NCBI GenBank assembly: GCA_013398275.1
Contig: VZSE01013522.1
Location: 216,680 to 280,679, forward strand
Source of the DNA: Promerops cafer
Lineage: Eukaryota > Chordata > Aves > Passeriformes > Nectariniidae
DNA length: 64,000 nucleotides
Reading direction: 5' to 3'
Each line of letters opens with the position of its first letter. Position 1 is the first letter of the stretch. A program made the translations under genes and the position numbers. The notes under the pieces were generated by a model that did no database searches, had not been told where the DNA came from, and was given only the letters and a program-made list of their open reading frames with translations. Shown here piece by piece: positions 48,150 through 60,066 of the stretch.

Positions 48150-48490
48150 AGGACAGATATTATTACTATATTTAATTTTTGAAACTCCACTGGAAAAGTT
48201 AAGCACTTAAAGAAATCCCTACACTTACTACATTCAACTTTTCCCCTTGTAAGAAACGACTGGAGAGTTTGTGCTTTTAATTATTATCATTCTCCCCTGA
48301 AATTATAGGCAGAGCACTCAGTGACATTCGAAACATAAATTACTGGCCTGCAGCCTTGTGCTACTGTTTCTCTATCTCTCTGCCAGGGCTTCAAATCAAT
48401 TTTCTGCATTTCTTTCAGATTTTCTGAAGAAAATTGTGGAAAATAGCTGTTGGCACATGGCATTTTTCCACAATGGTTAGAACTATTGAG
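48150..48490. promoter_or_regulatory. Candidate conserved element with an 11-bp inverted repeat
   Basis: ATTGTGGAAAA (48433-48443) and TTTTCCACAAT (48464-48474) are exact reverse complements, with centres 31 bp apart (about three helical turns). Each arm contains GGAAAA (NFAT-type) and TGTGG (RUNX-type core). The left part of the block is AT-rich with TTTTAATTATTATCATT and AAATTACTGG words and retained CpGs. It could equally form a short hairpin, but the stem is too short for a typical pre-miRNA. Confidence 0.45.
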
Positions 48491-48675
48491 TGGGGTAATG
48501 GGCTGCCTTGGAGAAACCAGCCCCATTAAAATGCCAGCCTCAGATGGATCCGAACAGTCTCTCAATTGGAATTTCATAACTTTTCCACAGGAAGAGCAAC
48601 ATAATTTTCCTTGGTTTTGCCTGTAGTCCTGTAGCTTTGCTTAAAAAAAAAAATTAGCTACCTCCTAATTTTAAT
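48491..48675. other. Non-coding DNA
   Basis: Contains a 10-A run near 48642-48651. Nothing else recognised. Confidence 0.5.
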
Positions 48676-48720
48676 TCCTCTCCTCTCCTCTCCTCTCCTC
48701 TCCTCTCCTCTCCTCTCCTC
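48676..48720. repeat. (TCCTC)9 microsatellite
   Basis: Nine exact pentanucleotide copies, with pyrimidine-rich flanks to about 48735. The purity suggests recent expansion. The tract is pure pyrimidine on one strand and pure purine on the other. Confidence 0.98.
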
Positions 48721-48735
48721 TCTCTTTTTCCCTCC

Positions 48736-49479
48736 TTGCTTTAGTTTGCTGAAGTTCCAACCACATTGCCCACTAACTTCAGGTGATTTCTGAAGGATTT
48801 CAGTTGGGTTATTTTTTCTTTACTCTGGTTTAGTTCAGGTTATTCCTTTACAGAGTAACCTGGAAATTATTTTTTCTTTTTGAGCAATCATTCATTCAGC
48901 CAGTAAAATGCTTTTCCTCAAAAGTGTCTCTGGTATGTTTTCAGGTGGCACTGGCCATACAGAGCCATCACTTTCAGGCTGGGAGCACCTTTAACTCTAT
49001 CCTGTCTGCCCTGGGATTAAAACTCATGGCACTGGCCAACACTGAAGAATTTTACACCTTCAAGTTTGGCTGATTTTTGGGTTTAGAGTCAAATCCCACA
49101 AAACCTATTAAGAGACAAAAAGCCACAGAAATGAAGGAGCCTTTCAGTCTGTAAAGCAGACCTTGAGCATTTGCAGTGGATTGCATGGCATAAGTTGCTG
49201 TGAGGGAAGAAGAGCAAGGCTCTATGCAAGACAGCAGATTGCACAAGACCTGTGGCCCAGAAGAACCAGGGAAGCAAACTCTAGGATTTCCAAGGAAGAG
49301 TTTTTTGCTGATCCCATCATCCTGGTCAAATTGTAGAGCTGGTTGAAGGAAAAGAGGACAGTGTTACGAACCTCCTTACAGACAAGTTAATTCAATATGG
49401 CCAAAGCTTGAAGAAACAAGGCCACATCTCAGCTTCTCCATGAAAACTGGTTCTTCCCAACGCCCTGGAGAGAGTCAGC
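48736..49479. other. Non-coding DNA, nothing recognised
   Basis: Mixed unique-looking DNA. Minus-strand frames at 49052-49277 (62-64 codons) are not gene-like. Confidence 0.5.
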
Positions 49480-49920
49480 TCTTGGGTTCTCGATTACATT
49501 TTCATTGCAAGGGGGCGATGTAATGTCGTACGCGATAAAGCCGGGACCCGAGCTTGAGACAAGAGTGGTGAAAGTTTGCTGCATTACCCAGGTCTGGGTA
49601 TTTTAGATACATCCAGCCATGAGTTCAGATCATGTATCTGAGGTCAGAATATCCAGCTGCTGGCTGGCCTGGCGCCTGCTTTGCCAGGGCAGGAGGAGCT
49701 GCTGCAATATCCTTGTAAAAGAATCGTTTCAAAAGGGAAAACCGAGTTAACCTATGGGTGTTTCAGCTTGTGCGGAGTAATGAGTTGCTATCTTCGTTAA
49801 CAGAAAGAATGCCAAAGAGGCTGGATGAGTCAGACCAGGCAGAGACACAATCCTTTAATGAGTTGAACAGGAGCTGGTTTGTAATGTGAGGTTATTGATA
49901 ATCCCAGGGTTTATGTAACA
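49480..49920. promoter_or_regulatory. Candidate conserved element with retained CpGs
   Basis: Seven CpGs fall in about 70 bp (49488-49551) in a CpG-poor neighbourhood. They are followed by the inverted pair AGATACAT (49605-49612) and ATGTATCT (49632-49639), an ACCCAG/CTGGGT pair around 49587-49600, a TGAGTCA AP-1 word near 49827-49833, and AT-rich GATTACATTTTCATT and TTATTGATAATCC words. No frame above 60 codons is present. The combination is typical of strongly constrained CNEs, but alignment is needed. Confidence 0.52.
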
Positions 49921-52112
49921 GCATGATTCTGGGTCAGGGAGCAGCAAACACACGCTCCTGTGTACACACACTCGCTCGCTGTAAGGCGACACACTCCTCA
50001 GAACAGATGGCTCCAGCCCGGGCTAAGCACATGCACTCAGGGAAAATGACTTTTTTATCCAGCAGGGTTAGTCCTCCTTCCTGCTTTTGCACCTCAGTGT
50101 GTAGGGCAGGTGTTGATTTTTTTAAGTGACCAGTTTTGCAAATGCTCACTTGGGCTGCTGTGACCGGATCAGTTTAATTCACCCCAAGAAACTCCATATT
50201 TAGAGTTCTAGTATTTTTTTTAGAAACACTACAAATACCTTTTCTGCAGCTTGAGAAACAGTCTCTTACTTTTCTATTTCCTCCACTCTACTGGGGAGTT
50301 TGATGCCTGGTCTGGTATGATGATGCTGGACCTGGAAGTGGGGGAACCACACTGGATGAAAGAACCATCACCTCTCACCTTTTATTTTGCTCATTCTTGC
50401 TACTGTTGGGTTCGTATTGTTCAGGAAGGTGGTTTACTTTCCCAGAAAGGTAATACCAAGGTAAAGGATGGTTCTAGCATCACAAAACCCCTTTTTAATA
50501 GTAAAGCTAATTTCCCTTTTACCTTAATAACCTGTTTAGTAACAGTATAACAACAATGAAGGATAATTAATTTCCTTTAGCTATGCCAGCATGCCAGTGC
50601 AAGGGTGATGCTGGTTGTGAGTCTGGATCCTCACCTGGTTTTGCTATCCTAATGTCAGTCATTTTGCAGGATGCAGTTTCTAGAAGCTCTCACACCTGGC
50701 AGATTGTCAGCACTGCCACTGGCACACCTGCCAGCACTGTCTGGCCAGATGTTTATGGTTCTATAAAAGTCAATTTATGATATTAGGGAAAATTTGAAGC
50801 ATTCTGGGTTCACTAACAATTGTGGCTTGAACAGCCTACCTTAAATTCCCTCCCACAGTATTCCCTGAGAATCCTTAAAATCCCAGGCCTAATCTTCTTG
50901 TGGTCTCCATATGGACAAGACCATTACTGAATAAAATACAGGAAACTAAAAAATCATCCAGAAAAATGTCCAGAGTGACAATTTTTAATGATGTCTATAA
51001 GAAGTTGAGTGTATCTTCATCCTCTAAATTGTCAGGCATTTTTCTTAAATGTACACTTATTTAGGATGCATTTGATTTTTTTTTTTTCCCCAGATAACAA
51101 AAACACCTCCAGATAAAGAGGAAGGTGATAACAGACATCAACCTAAGCCCAGCTCTCAGACGTGTTGCTTTATCATTGCAGGTAGTATTCAGTGACTGCC
51201 AGTGAAGGAACTACTGCTGGTGAAAAGTTCCCACGTTTCCATGGAGTTGCTGCTTGGGAAGCCTGGGAGCAGCTCTGTAGAGCTGGAGTTTGGGTTATTA
51301 TCAGCCACATTCAAGAAAGCCCCAGCTGAAAAGCAGAACATCAAAGGCTCCAACTCCATTCTGCCTTCTGTCATTGCCACTCACGGGGGACACAAAGTGG
51401 AAGGGAGGAAGAAGAGCCTTTACCAACTCGAGCAGCCCCACAGAGGGGTTTTGAGAGGGCTGCTGGTGATGTCTGAGCATGCTGCAGGTGTTGAGCAGCT
51501 CCCAGGAGCAGCACAAGCGTTGGCACGCACAGGTGTCAGGAGCTGGAGCCCACGGTGCCAACGGCAGCGTGCAGGAGCAGAGCCAGGAGCTGCAGGGCAG
51601 CCCAGATGGGATCTCTGCAACACCCCCACACGAAGGAGGGCTGTGCTTCCTCGCTGTGGGCTGGCAATGCACTCCCTCAAGTTGTGAGTGTTCTTTCAGT
51701 GCTTTGTCAAAAGTCTGCTCGGTGCAGGTGTAAAAAGCCAGGGTGGGGTGTTGCAACCCGAGGATTCTGCCCCTTCCCTCGTGCTCCTCATCCGTGCTGG
51801 TGGTGCTGTGAAACGGTTCCTAGAAAGCTCAGGACTGAGCCAAAAGTACAGCTGAGCTGCTGTCCCGTTGCACTGGCGAGCACAGTGACTGCATGTCATC
51901 GAACTCCCAGCACCCACAGCACTCAAAACAGCAGGAATTTTCCCTTCTTGCACAAAATGATATATTCCTCCCTAAGCTACGGAAAAGAAACAATGAGGAA
52001 AGGAGATCAGGTTTGCCAAGAGCAGCGCATCCCTTTCATTTCAGTGTTCTCTCTGACATGTAAAAAATGCATAATAATTACAGAAAGGAACTAGCAAGCA
52101 CTTCACGGCTTG
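49921..52112. other. Non-coding DNA with long overlapping open frames in GC-rich part
   Basis: Between 51202 and 52094 long frames occur on both strands: 161 and 179 codons on plus, 151 and 86 codons on minus. The predicted proteins are rich in Ala, Gln, Arg, Cys and Ser with no domain, signal or membrane segment that I recognise. Opposed open frames of this kind are common in GC-rich DNA lacking TA-containing stops. An exon of a non-coding RNA cannot be excluded. Confidence 0.45.
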
Positions 52113-52705
52113 GAAATAAAGTCAAAATATTTCTGACAAAATATTTTTCCACCAGAGAGAGCCCAACCTGTGTTTTACTGAAAACAGAAATGAATCAATG
52201 GCAGTTATTTTGGACAGATTAATTAGGTTTAAGAAACAAAAAAATACCAGGAGAGGTCTATATCAAGCTCCAGAGCTCAGGAGTTCTTCTGACGTCCTTC
52301 CAGTAATTTTAACAGAGTATCTAGGTTCATTTCTAAGTTCCATGAGGAGTTCTGTAATGATGAAGATTAGAAATAGGCTTTAGAACAGAGGGGGAAAATA
52401 TTACAGTTGGAGAAGAAATTATGTAAAGTCCTAAAGGCATTTTCCATGGAGTCCTGCAAGGCTGGAGACAGCCCTGCTGCCCCAATTTGAATTTTCCTCT
52501 TCCCTCTGCTGCATGAATGCACCACTCACATGTTTGCTGTGTCTCATTTAGTTGCACAAAAGTGAGTGGGTGAAATAGTTCAGATGAAAGAGAGTGTGTG
52601 GCAAGAGATCAAGAAAATAATTACTGCTGTGATCCACTGTCAGAGCTAAAAAATCTCAATTAAGGGAGAGGATGAGCAGGAAAAGCTGTTGGAAGGGAAG
52701 AGATG
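52113..52705. other. AT-rich non-coding DNA
   Basis: A near-duplicate word occurs at about 52121-52132 and 52135-52146 (GTCAAAATATTT / GACAAAATATTT). No gene recognised. Confidence 0.5.
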
Positions 52706-52745
52706 TATATATATATGTGTACACGCACACACACAAACACACACA
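52706..52745. repeat. Compound (TA)n-(CA)n microsatellite
   Basis: TATATATATA leads through GTGTACACG into CACACACACAAACACACACA. It is an imperfect compound dinucleotide repeat. Confidence 0.92.
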
Positions 52746-54095
52746 GTCTCCTGCTCTTGTGTTTTCAAGGAATACTCTTGAAAATAGTCCAGCAAGTCCT
52801 CTGGCTACAGTCCCCTCCCCACCCTGGAGTTAGTTTGGTTTCTCAGAAACTTTAAAAGTTGGCTCAGGTCTTGCTCTGTGCAAAGGTTTGACAGCATCCT
52901 TCAGGATGGTCATTCATGTTTCAGCAGGCAGTTGAGTGAGTTGACCTAATGCAAACCCGTGGAGACTTCTCCATGAGCAGTATCCCTTCTTTTCAAGCAT
53001 CAATTGAACAACAAGAAGCCTTTCTCATTGAGGGGGATCCATGGAGCTGTGTGGCTGAGGATAAAATTCCCTTTGCCTGAGATGGCTTCCTGCTTCTTTC
53101 CTGGGGCAGCTGGTGACCATGACCCTTCCTAAGACAAAACAGACTTTTGGGGCAATATCTGATGCCAGTTGTTGTTATCTCAGAAGTGTTAATGCTACAA
53201 TGATGAGGGCTTTGGGGGTGGGTCATGCCCAGGGGATGTCAGGTGGGGGTTTGGTAGGGATGGAAACTACAGACAGTAAGAGTTTCACATCCCACCTCAG
53301 TAAAAATGAGGCTGAAGTGCTGTAGATGAGGCTGTGAATGTGAGCACTGTGGGGACATCAGTGAGCCTGGTGTGGAGGGTTGTGAGCCAGGGCACAGAAC
53401 TGCTCCACACAGAGTCCCTGAGCTGTATTTACACTGCGGGTTTCTCTGTCAGAACAATGGCACATAAATCTGTCACCAGCACAGGTATCTGAGCCTGCCT
53501 GGCTGAGAACAGCCATTCTTTTTGCAGCAGAGATCACACATGCCCTCAAACTGTGCTTTTGAAACACTAACACAGATATGTGTGCATGTGTAAACTGGGG
53601 AATCACATCTCTTCCCCTCTGCTTCTGCTTGGCAAATGAATTCCCATTTCACTGGTTGTGCAGTGACACCTCCTGTGCATTCTCAGTGGTGTGAGCACCC
53701 AGCAGCCCCAGAGGTCAGGCACAGGGTGGGACAGTGGCAGCAGCACAGGGGGCTGGTGAGGACCTCAACTTCCACTGGACAGGTGTGGCAGCACCTGATC
53801 TCACACCCACTTCATGCAGACTCAAGGATGGCTCACAAAGTGAATATTTTTGAAGGCGGACAATGGGGAGCAGTTGGTTTGCCCCATCATTTGCCCACGC
53901 AAAATGCATGGAGAGGATTTTACATACAAATAAATACCTGCAAATTTTCCCCCTGAGCAGAGAATCCAACCTTCCTGGGTATTGAAATTGTGCTTTGATG
54001 TTACAGAGCGATGTGGTCACCAGCACCTGCTGGCGTGTGCAAGCTGTGAGTGCCAGGTTTTCTGCTAAAGAGCCTCAAGGAAGCACACTGATGGA
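52746..54095. other. Non-coding DNA, nothing recognised
   Basis: Mixed composition. Frames up to 106 codons on both strands are without domains. Confidence 0.5.
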
Positions 54096-54123
54096 AAATA
54101 AATAAATAAATAAATAAATAAAA
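54096..54123. repeat. (AATA)n microsatellite
   Basis: Seven tetranucleotide units preceded by GGAA. Confidence 0.95.
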
Positions 54124-57016
54124 TGAACCCCAAGCTGCAATTAAATATGCATTGTGAGTATCTCCCATTTCTGAGCACAAAAAGCTCTCTGAACTCAAAA
54201 CTCTAGAAGACAAAAGCCTAAAAGTCTCTCTGTGGGTATGTGTACCCTGGTGCTGGTGTCAGCATGGAAACAGCATGAAGACTGCACTAATGCAGCCTTA
54301 AATGCATCTATGTAAAAATGCAGGTTTAGGGTGAGTGTGGAGAATTGGTCTTTGGAAAAATGGGACATTACAGCAGCTGTAACTCATGTCCTTTCTTCTT
54401 CTTGCAGATGGAAGTTTGTCACAATCCCTGCCTAGGGTGTCCTGTATTCATCATTTCTGTGCTTTTAAAGCCTTCACTTCATGTCCACAGCAGTAATGTC
54501 AGAAAATGTCAAAGCCACAATAGAAAACACAGTGTTGCAAGCTCCCTAACTAGGTTCAGTCAGGTTTGTTTTTTTTTTTTCTCCTGGGAAACTCCTGCCT
54601 CTACAGGGATCTCGCATGTGCTGAGGCTGTTTTGATGTACCTGTGGGTGGTTCGAGGTGTGGAGCCATGTCACTGTTCCAGTTAGAACATGCTGGTCACG
54701 ATGTCACATCAAAGAGAGCTGCTTGCAACACGACTGTCAGATGAACTGTGTGCAAGGGAACGTAATGGCTTCTGTGTGCCTCTGTCATTTCAATATCCCT
54801 GTGGCAGCCTGCATTCCCAGACCTGTCTGCTGGAAGAGAGGGACCCTGACATGATGACACTGCCTCATTCCAGCCCATGTGGAGGGAAAAATGTCTTTCA
54901 GCTTCTACAGTGATGTAAAACTATCCCCTATAAAATTGCCAAAGAGGATCCCCAGTGCTCCCTGTGTTCACCCTGCACTCAGTGCCCCACAGCTGTCTCA
55001 GGAGCACAGCCAGAGAGGAACAACTCCTGCAAGCCAGGCTCCAACCCATAGTGGCACATCACCAAAAGAAGGAGGATGCTTCTATTTTTTACCACAGAGT
55101 GTTGCCACCTGAAAAAGGACTTTCTCCAGTCTTCCAGTCATCTATGCTGCTGGCAAGAGTGGCAGTGTGGGATAACTTCCCTGTGCAGGAAACGTGAGCG
55201 GAAATGTTTGCCTGCTTTACATGCCATGTGCCATAAATCTCCACACGGGCTGTAAAGGAAGCACATGACAGGAGATCTCTGACGTTTCTCTCTTGTCTGC
55301 CTGTGCTGCAGAGGAGCCCTGATGTTAATTCTAAGTTCACAGATCCCCTGTGTGGCTGCAAAGGCTCTGCCTGTGCTGCAGCTGGAGAAGGGCAGCGTTG
55401 CTTGGCCACCAGCAGCCAGCCCTGGGGCAACTGGTGTGAGAGGAGCAGGGCTGTGTGTCACCCCAGGAACCCTCAGCACACTGTCCTGGCATTCCACAGC
55501 TCACTCATATGGGTCATTTCAAGTGCCATCACAGTTCCTACCCCTTTTGGAACCCCTCTTAGAGCAGTGGCTGTCACCGTTTCTGATCCACAGGCTCTTC
55601 CAGGTGCTTTCCAAAGAAGCTCCTGCCTGTGAACTGCTTTTCTTGGTTATTTGAGCAGGGGTTTCAGGTCTAGGCCAAGGATCTAGAGAGGTTTACAAAT
55701 CCTGCATGGCTTTAGAGATACTGTAGAAAGTCTCATCCTTAGTTTCCCATGGATCTAGTCCCTCAAACTCCAGCTGGGGATCAGCACTATTAACTTCTAT
55801 TCAAACAATAACCATGCAATTTTATATGGGGAGAGGCAAAAATTGATAAACCACCACATGACTCCAATCTTCTTAATAAATCTAGACCTGTGAGATGCTA
55901 ACCAAATTTATGTAGCATTCACATCCATGGGAATCAGAAATTCCTTGCACCTCTCAGCACTTTGCAGTGTCAGGACCTTCTAACATCAGAACAATGGGCT
56001 GTGGCTTTCTGCCTTTAAACTTCCCTGAAACAGATATTCTGTGCCACATATTTTCAATTACTAGAGAGGATTAAAAATCTAGGTCTGGGATGTGAGTCAT
56101 GGAGTTCAAAGTAGGTCCAGGACTGAAATTTTCTCTAGCACTTAGGAGCATTTTGGCTCGATCTCATCAGGCCTGAAATTCCATTACTTTACTCTCATGT
56201 GCAAATAATCACTGCAATAGTTTCTGTCACTGCTAACACAGATATTACTTGAATAAAATGGTTCATTTGTTTTAAAGACCTAAATCAACACTCAATCCAT
56301 ATATTTTAAAAAACTATAAAAAATACTGAAGGACATGTTACATGGCATGAAATCTGTTTTGGGGAGGCCTCTGCTCCAGAGGCTTTTTGAAGTCACAAGA
56401 ACCCTTTGGCTGATTTATCCCTGTATGAATCATGCAGGCACCTCTCCCTCCTCTCTCCCCCCTTACCTGTGCAGACAGCTCTGCCCTCTGCAGCAGGGGA
56501 CAGAGCAATCCTGTGCACCCAGTCGCTGACAGCATGGCTGGGAGGGCACTTTCCCTGGGGTGAAATAACCACAGAGATATAAACGGTGCTTTAAATCCCC
56601 CAATCCCTAAATCATATGTTTCCATCATGTGAATATATACAACAATCATCTTCATGGTGCGTGTGTGTGGGGTTTAGTGTGAAATCAGAAGTCTGGGAGC
56701 AGTTTTAATGAAGGTTCATCCAAGGTAAAGCAGTAAGCTAAAGGCCACATGTTGGTTTTATTGCAATTTTCCCTCTTGCTTGGCGCTCAGAGCCAACAGT
56801 TCCCTGGGAGCCCTTCGTGCCTGCACACAGGCACGGGCTGCACAGACACACCAGGCAGGAGAGGCTTCCCTGCCTATTCCCCTTAATATCTGTCTGTGCT
56901 GGCATGCTCTTGTCTTGCTTCATAAAACCTGTTGAAAGCCAGTCAATTCATTAATCTTTTGCCAAGAGGCGTTAAATGCCAAGCAGGGAAAGACGATAAT
57001 GACTTGACAGTTCATA
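54124..57016. other. Non-coding DNA; one strong acceptor-like site
   Basis: A good splice-acceptor-like sequence (pyrimidine tract then TTGCAG) ends at about 54408. It is followed by an open stretch, but no donor or protein family supports an exon. CTGCCTGTGCTGCAG occurs at 55297-55311 and 55367-55381, 70 bp apart. No gene recognised. Confidence 0.45.
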
Positions 57017-57060
57017 AGAAAGGGCCTGATCCTGCAAGGTGCTGGGAGTGGGAGCCAGCG
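57017..57060 (+). repeat. Possible ancient amniote repeat relic
   Basis: 'agaaagggcctgatcctgca' followed by 'aggtgctgggag' resembles a well-known reptile/bird repeat terminus of the form 'gggcctgatcctgcaaggtg' then 'ctgagc'. Only about 40 bp match, so this could be a short remnant of the type seen at 20885-21000. Confidence 0.38.
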
Positions 57061-59869
57061 GGGACAGGAGGGGGCTTGGTGAGCTGCAGGATGGATCCCT
57101 TGCACCTTTGCTGCTCCCTCTGCCCTGATTTGTACATGGCTTTGGAAGGGAAGCCAGGAAGGTGCAAGGGTGTGATGAAGCCATGCCCACGGTGCTGTCC
57201 TGAGAGATCTCTGCATCATGAGCAATCTGACACGTCCCCCAGCAGTCTGCACTGGGGGGTTAGCAGGGATGATGCTTCAAAGTGCACAGGGGACATCTCA
57301 GTGTGCTGCTAATGGGAAGCTCTGCTCCTGAGGCTCACCAGGAGAATCCTGGCAGTGGGGAGTGCAAACTATCTGCAGTGAGCACCTGCACTGCCTGCTC
57401 CAGCTTTAACCTGACTGATCCAGGGATGCAAGCAGTGCTGGGAGCAGTGCAGCTCAGCCTCTGCACCCATCTCCCCTTCCACACGTCTCCCCTCTGCATT
57501 CAAGAACCTGCAGGAGCACTGGGAATGGAGCAGGAAGGAGAACTGCCAGCTCCAGGCAATTGGGCAGCCTGAGTCAGGCTGCAAAATGGCAATGGGTTTC
57601 TCTGCAAGCAGGTGGGTTTAGAGAATAATAACTTTCAAAGCTTTTTAAATTTCATTTTCAGGCCCTGAGATTTTAGAGCTCAGACTTTTGTGCCTTTTTC
57701 AGTGTCACGATGGAGGTTATAAATGTTTAAAGAAACAAGGAGAAAAGGAGTTCTTCACAGGGTTTAATGACTCAAGGAGCTGGAGCTTTACTAATGAAAC
57801 TGCAATTATCACCGGACTTGCATTAAGCTAATATTGAGTGAGGATTGCTGAGGTCAACCACAGTTTCCAAAAGGTCCCACAGGTTCCAGGGTAGTCAGCG
57901 ATGCTGAAGTGATGCACTGAAAATCAAGCACACTTGGCCTCCTTGGTGTACAGTAGAAGTGGATCAATACTGAATTAGAGGTGGATAAACTGCATTTAAC
58001 TATATTTAACAATACCACTGATAGCACTTAAACTTATTAGGTACCAATTATCCCTCAGTTTCACGGCAGCTTGCCTCCCTCTCATATCTGCAGCATGTGA
58101 CTGCTCCAGCCAGAGTCTGCAGCAGAGCTGACAGGGTTTTGTCCCTCAGCTGATGAAATCAGAGTCGAGGTTTGCAGAAACTTTTTTCCTGAGTCATTCA
58201 TCAGTTTTAAATTCCCCAAAATGAAGTCAAGCTGGGGTGTACCATTTGTTCTGATTTAAAGTGCCCTTCTCAACTTAGGCACCCTCTCCATTTTGAAGAC
58301 AGAAGAAAAATCTTCATAGAAAAACTTGCCTGGTAGTTTGTTACCTGGTATTGGTGACAGGCTTCAGAAAGAAAATACAGTCCTTTGTAATGGGGTCAAT
58401 GAGCAGAGTTCTTTCACACTCCTGTAAAATGATTCTTTGAACATACATGATATACAAGGCACCCCATGGCCCATATTTCTTGGTATAAGATTGCCAGTCT
58501 CCACTGCAAACAAGATTGGTCCCTGCTGGTTTTGTGCATATGCCTCTAAACTGATTGAATATTTTTAACTGGATGTCCTTTCTCTCCTCACTGAAGACAG
58601 TCCAGTTTAGTTAACAAACTCCTCTGCTCTGTGCATCCCTCAGTCAGAGGCTATCTACACACTGAGCCTTGCAAGCTCCCTGCTGCTCGTGGCTTTCCAT
58701 AAAGCAGGTCAGTTCTGACGGTAGGAGAGGATAACCCCAATTTCAAAAAGTGCCTTGATATTAACAGAACCACCCTCCAGGGTCTCCACTGCTTCCCACA
58801 GTTGGTGTGCTGGGTGGCAGAGGGTGGGTGATGGCATTGCTGGAGCTCGTGGCATGTCCTGGCTGTCTGCAGCTCCCCTTAGCACATGAAAGGCAGGAGA
58901 GGGTGCCTAGAGCAGCCTGTCCTTGTTGGCCTCTAAGCCATCCAAACCCTAATGAAATCTAAGCCACAGTGGACAGCAGCAGCCACATCTGGGCTGTGTG
59001 CAAGGTGCCAGCAGCTCTGGGGCTGCTCTGCTCAGGTGGAAGGTGGGATTTGGTGCAGCCCCGCCCAGCCTCCCCTCCCTGAACAAGCTGAACCACCCCT
59101 GATGAGCTGCTGCTGGCCTGGGGGAGGGCTGGGGGTGGAGAGTGCCTATCACTGCTGGGGGGCTTCTGACCTTCATTCCTTGGGTGCATGATGCTTGCAA
59201 GCCTTTCCAAAGGCCATGGAAAAGCAAGAGGAGAGCAACTTGAACACATCAGAGAAGGAGGGGAAGAAGATAGGGGGCATCTTCTTCTGGCTCTGCCTGC
59301 TCTCATTGGTAGAAGCAAGCAGGGGTCCAGTGCTCAGACATCTAGAGATCATGATTCTTCTCAGAAATTACTTGATTTACAGTATGTGACTCAGGAGACA
59401 GGGACTGAGGGAGTGCCCCAATGACCCAGAGACAGGCCATCTCCTTGGCTCGTATGCGAAGAGCCCGTTCCTTCTCTGGAGGACGCTCTGCCAGCCCAGA
59501 CCTCTCCCCTGTCTCCCCTTGCAGGAAGGGCTTTCCTTCCTGGTTCCAGTGCCCAGGAGTGGAAGAGAGGCTTTGTGGCAGGAGGCAGGTGGTGCTTCTG
59601 GAGCCCAGCTCTAAGAAAGGCAGAAATAATCTCAGGTTGCAGAGGACAGGACATGTTTTTTGCTGTTCCTTCAATCTTGCTCCTGAACTTTGAGCACAGC
59701 TGGGGTCTGTCCCACCATCCCCAGGGTTCAACCAGCCATGGGTGCACCTTCAGCCAAGGCTTTGGGCAAGCCAGTGATTCCCCTCTCCCCCCCGAGCTTG
59801 TTCTCATGGTCAAATACACCGAACCCACAAAGCAGAAGGATTCCCCTGGCCAGCTCTGCTCGGTGTCTT
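57061..59869. other. Non-coding DNA, nothing firmly recognised
   Basis: The left and right ends are GC-richer and the middle (57600-58600) AT-leaning. Overlapping frames at 58949-59828 (up to 145 codons) oppose one another and show no domain. Confidence 0.5.
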
Positions 59870-59939
59870 TTGCCCCGCATTAGTGGCAGGCGAGGTGTGG
59901 GGAGGGTGGCTGTGGGGGATGCACCGGGCTGCTGCCAGG

Positions 59940-60066
59940 AGGGATGTACCAGCACGGAGCAGCCCGGCTTTCCTGGACCCGCCCTGTCTCGCAGCTATCT
60001 GCAGCTCCGGAGTGTTTGGATCGGCCTCTCCCGAGCGCTGCGAGCGCGGAGCCTCAGCCCGGCCTC
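59940..60066. promoter_or_regulatory. Small CpG-dense core (possible promoter or first exon)
   Basis: By direct count 12 CpGs lie between 59954 and 60061, including a run of seven in 60008-60048. Most 100-bp stretches of this window have none to two. The flank to the right drops quickly to ordinary composition. No TATA box and no coding exon with known motifs are apparent. It could be the core of a CpG island promoter for a transcript, an enhancer CpG cluster, or an unrecognised GC-rich exon. The 177- and 124-codon frames covering it (59690-60223, 59944-60318) have no known domain. Confidence 0.35.

Noticed and set aside
48433..48474. Pre-miRNA hairpin
   Set aside because: The stem is only 11 bp and does not extend outward, far below the roughly 25-30 bp expected of a pre-miRNA.
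48676..48720. CRISPR-like repeat array
   Set aside because: It is a simple pentanucleotide repeat without spacers, in a eukaryotic genome.
58885..58935. Possible further CR1 or LTR fragment
   Set aside because: A short resemblance only; lacks the ordered 3' CR1 blocks and terminus seen in the accepted copies.
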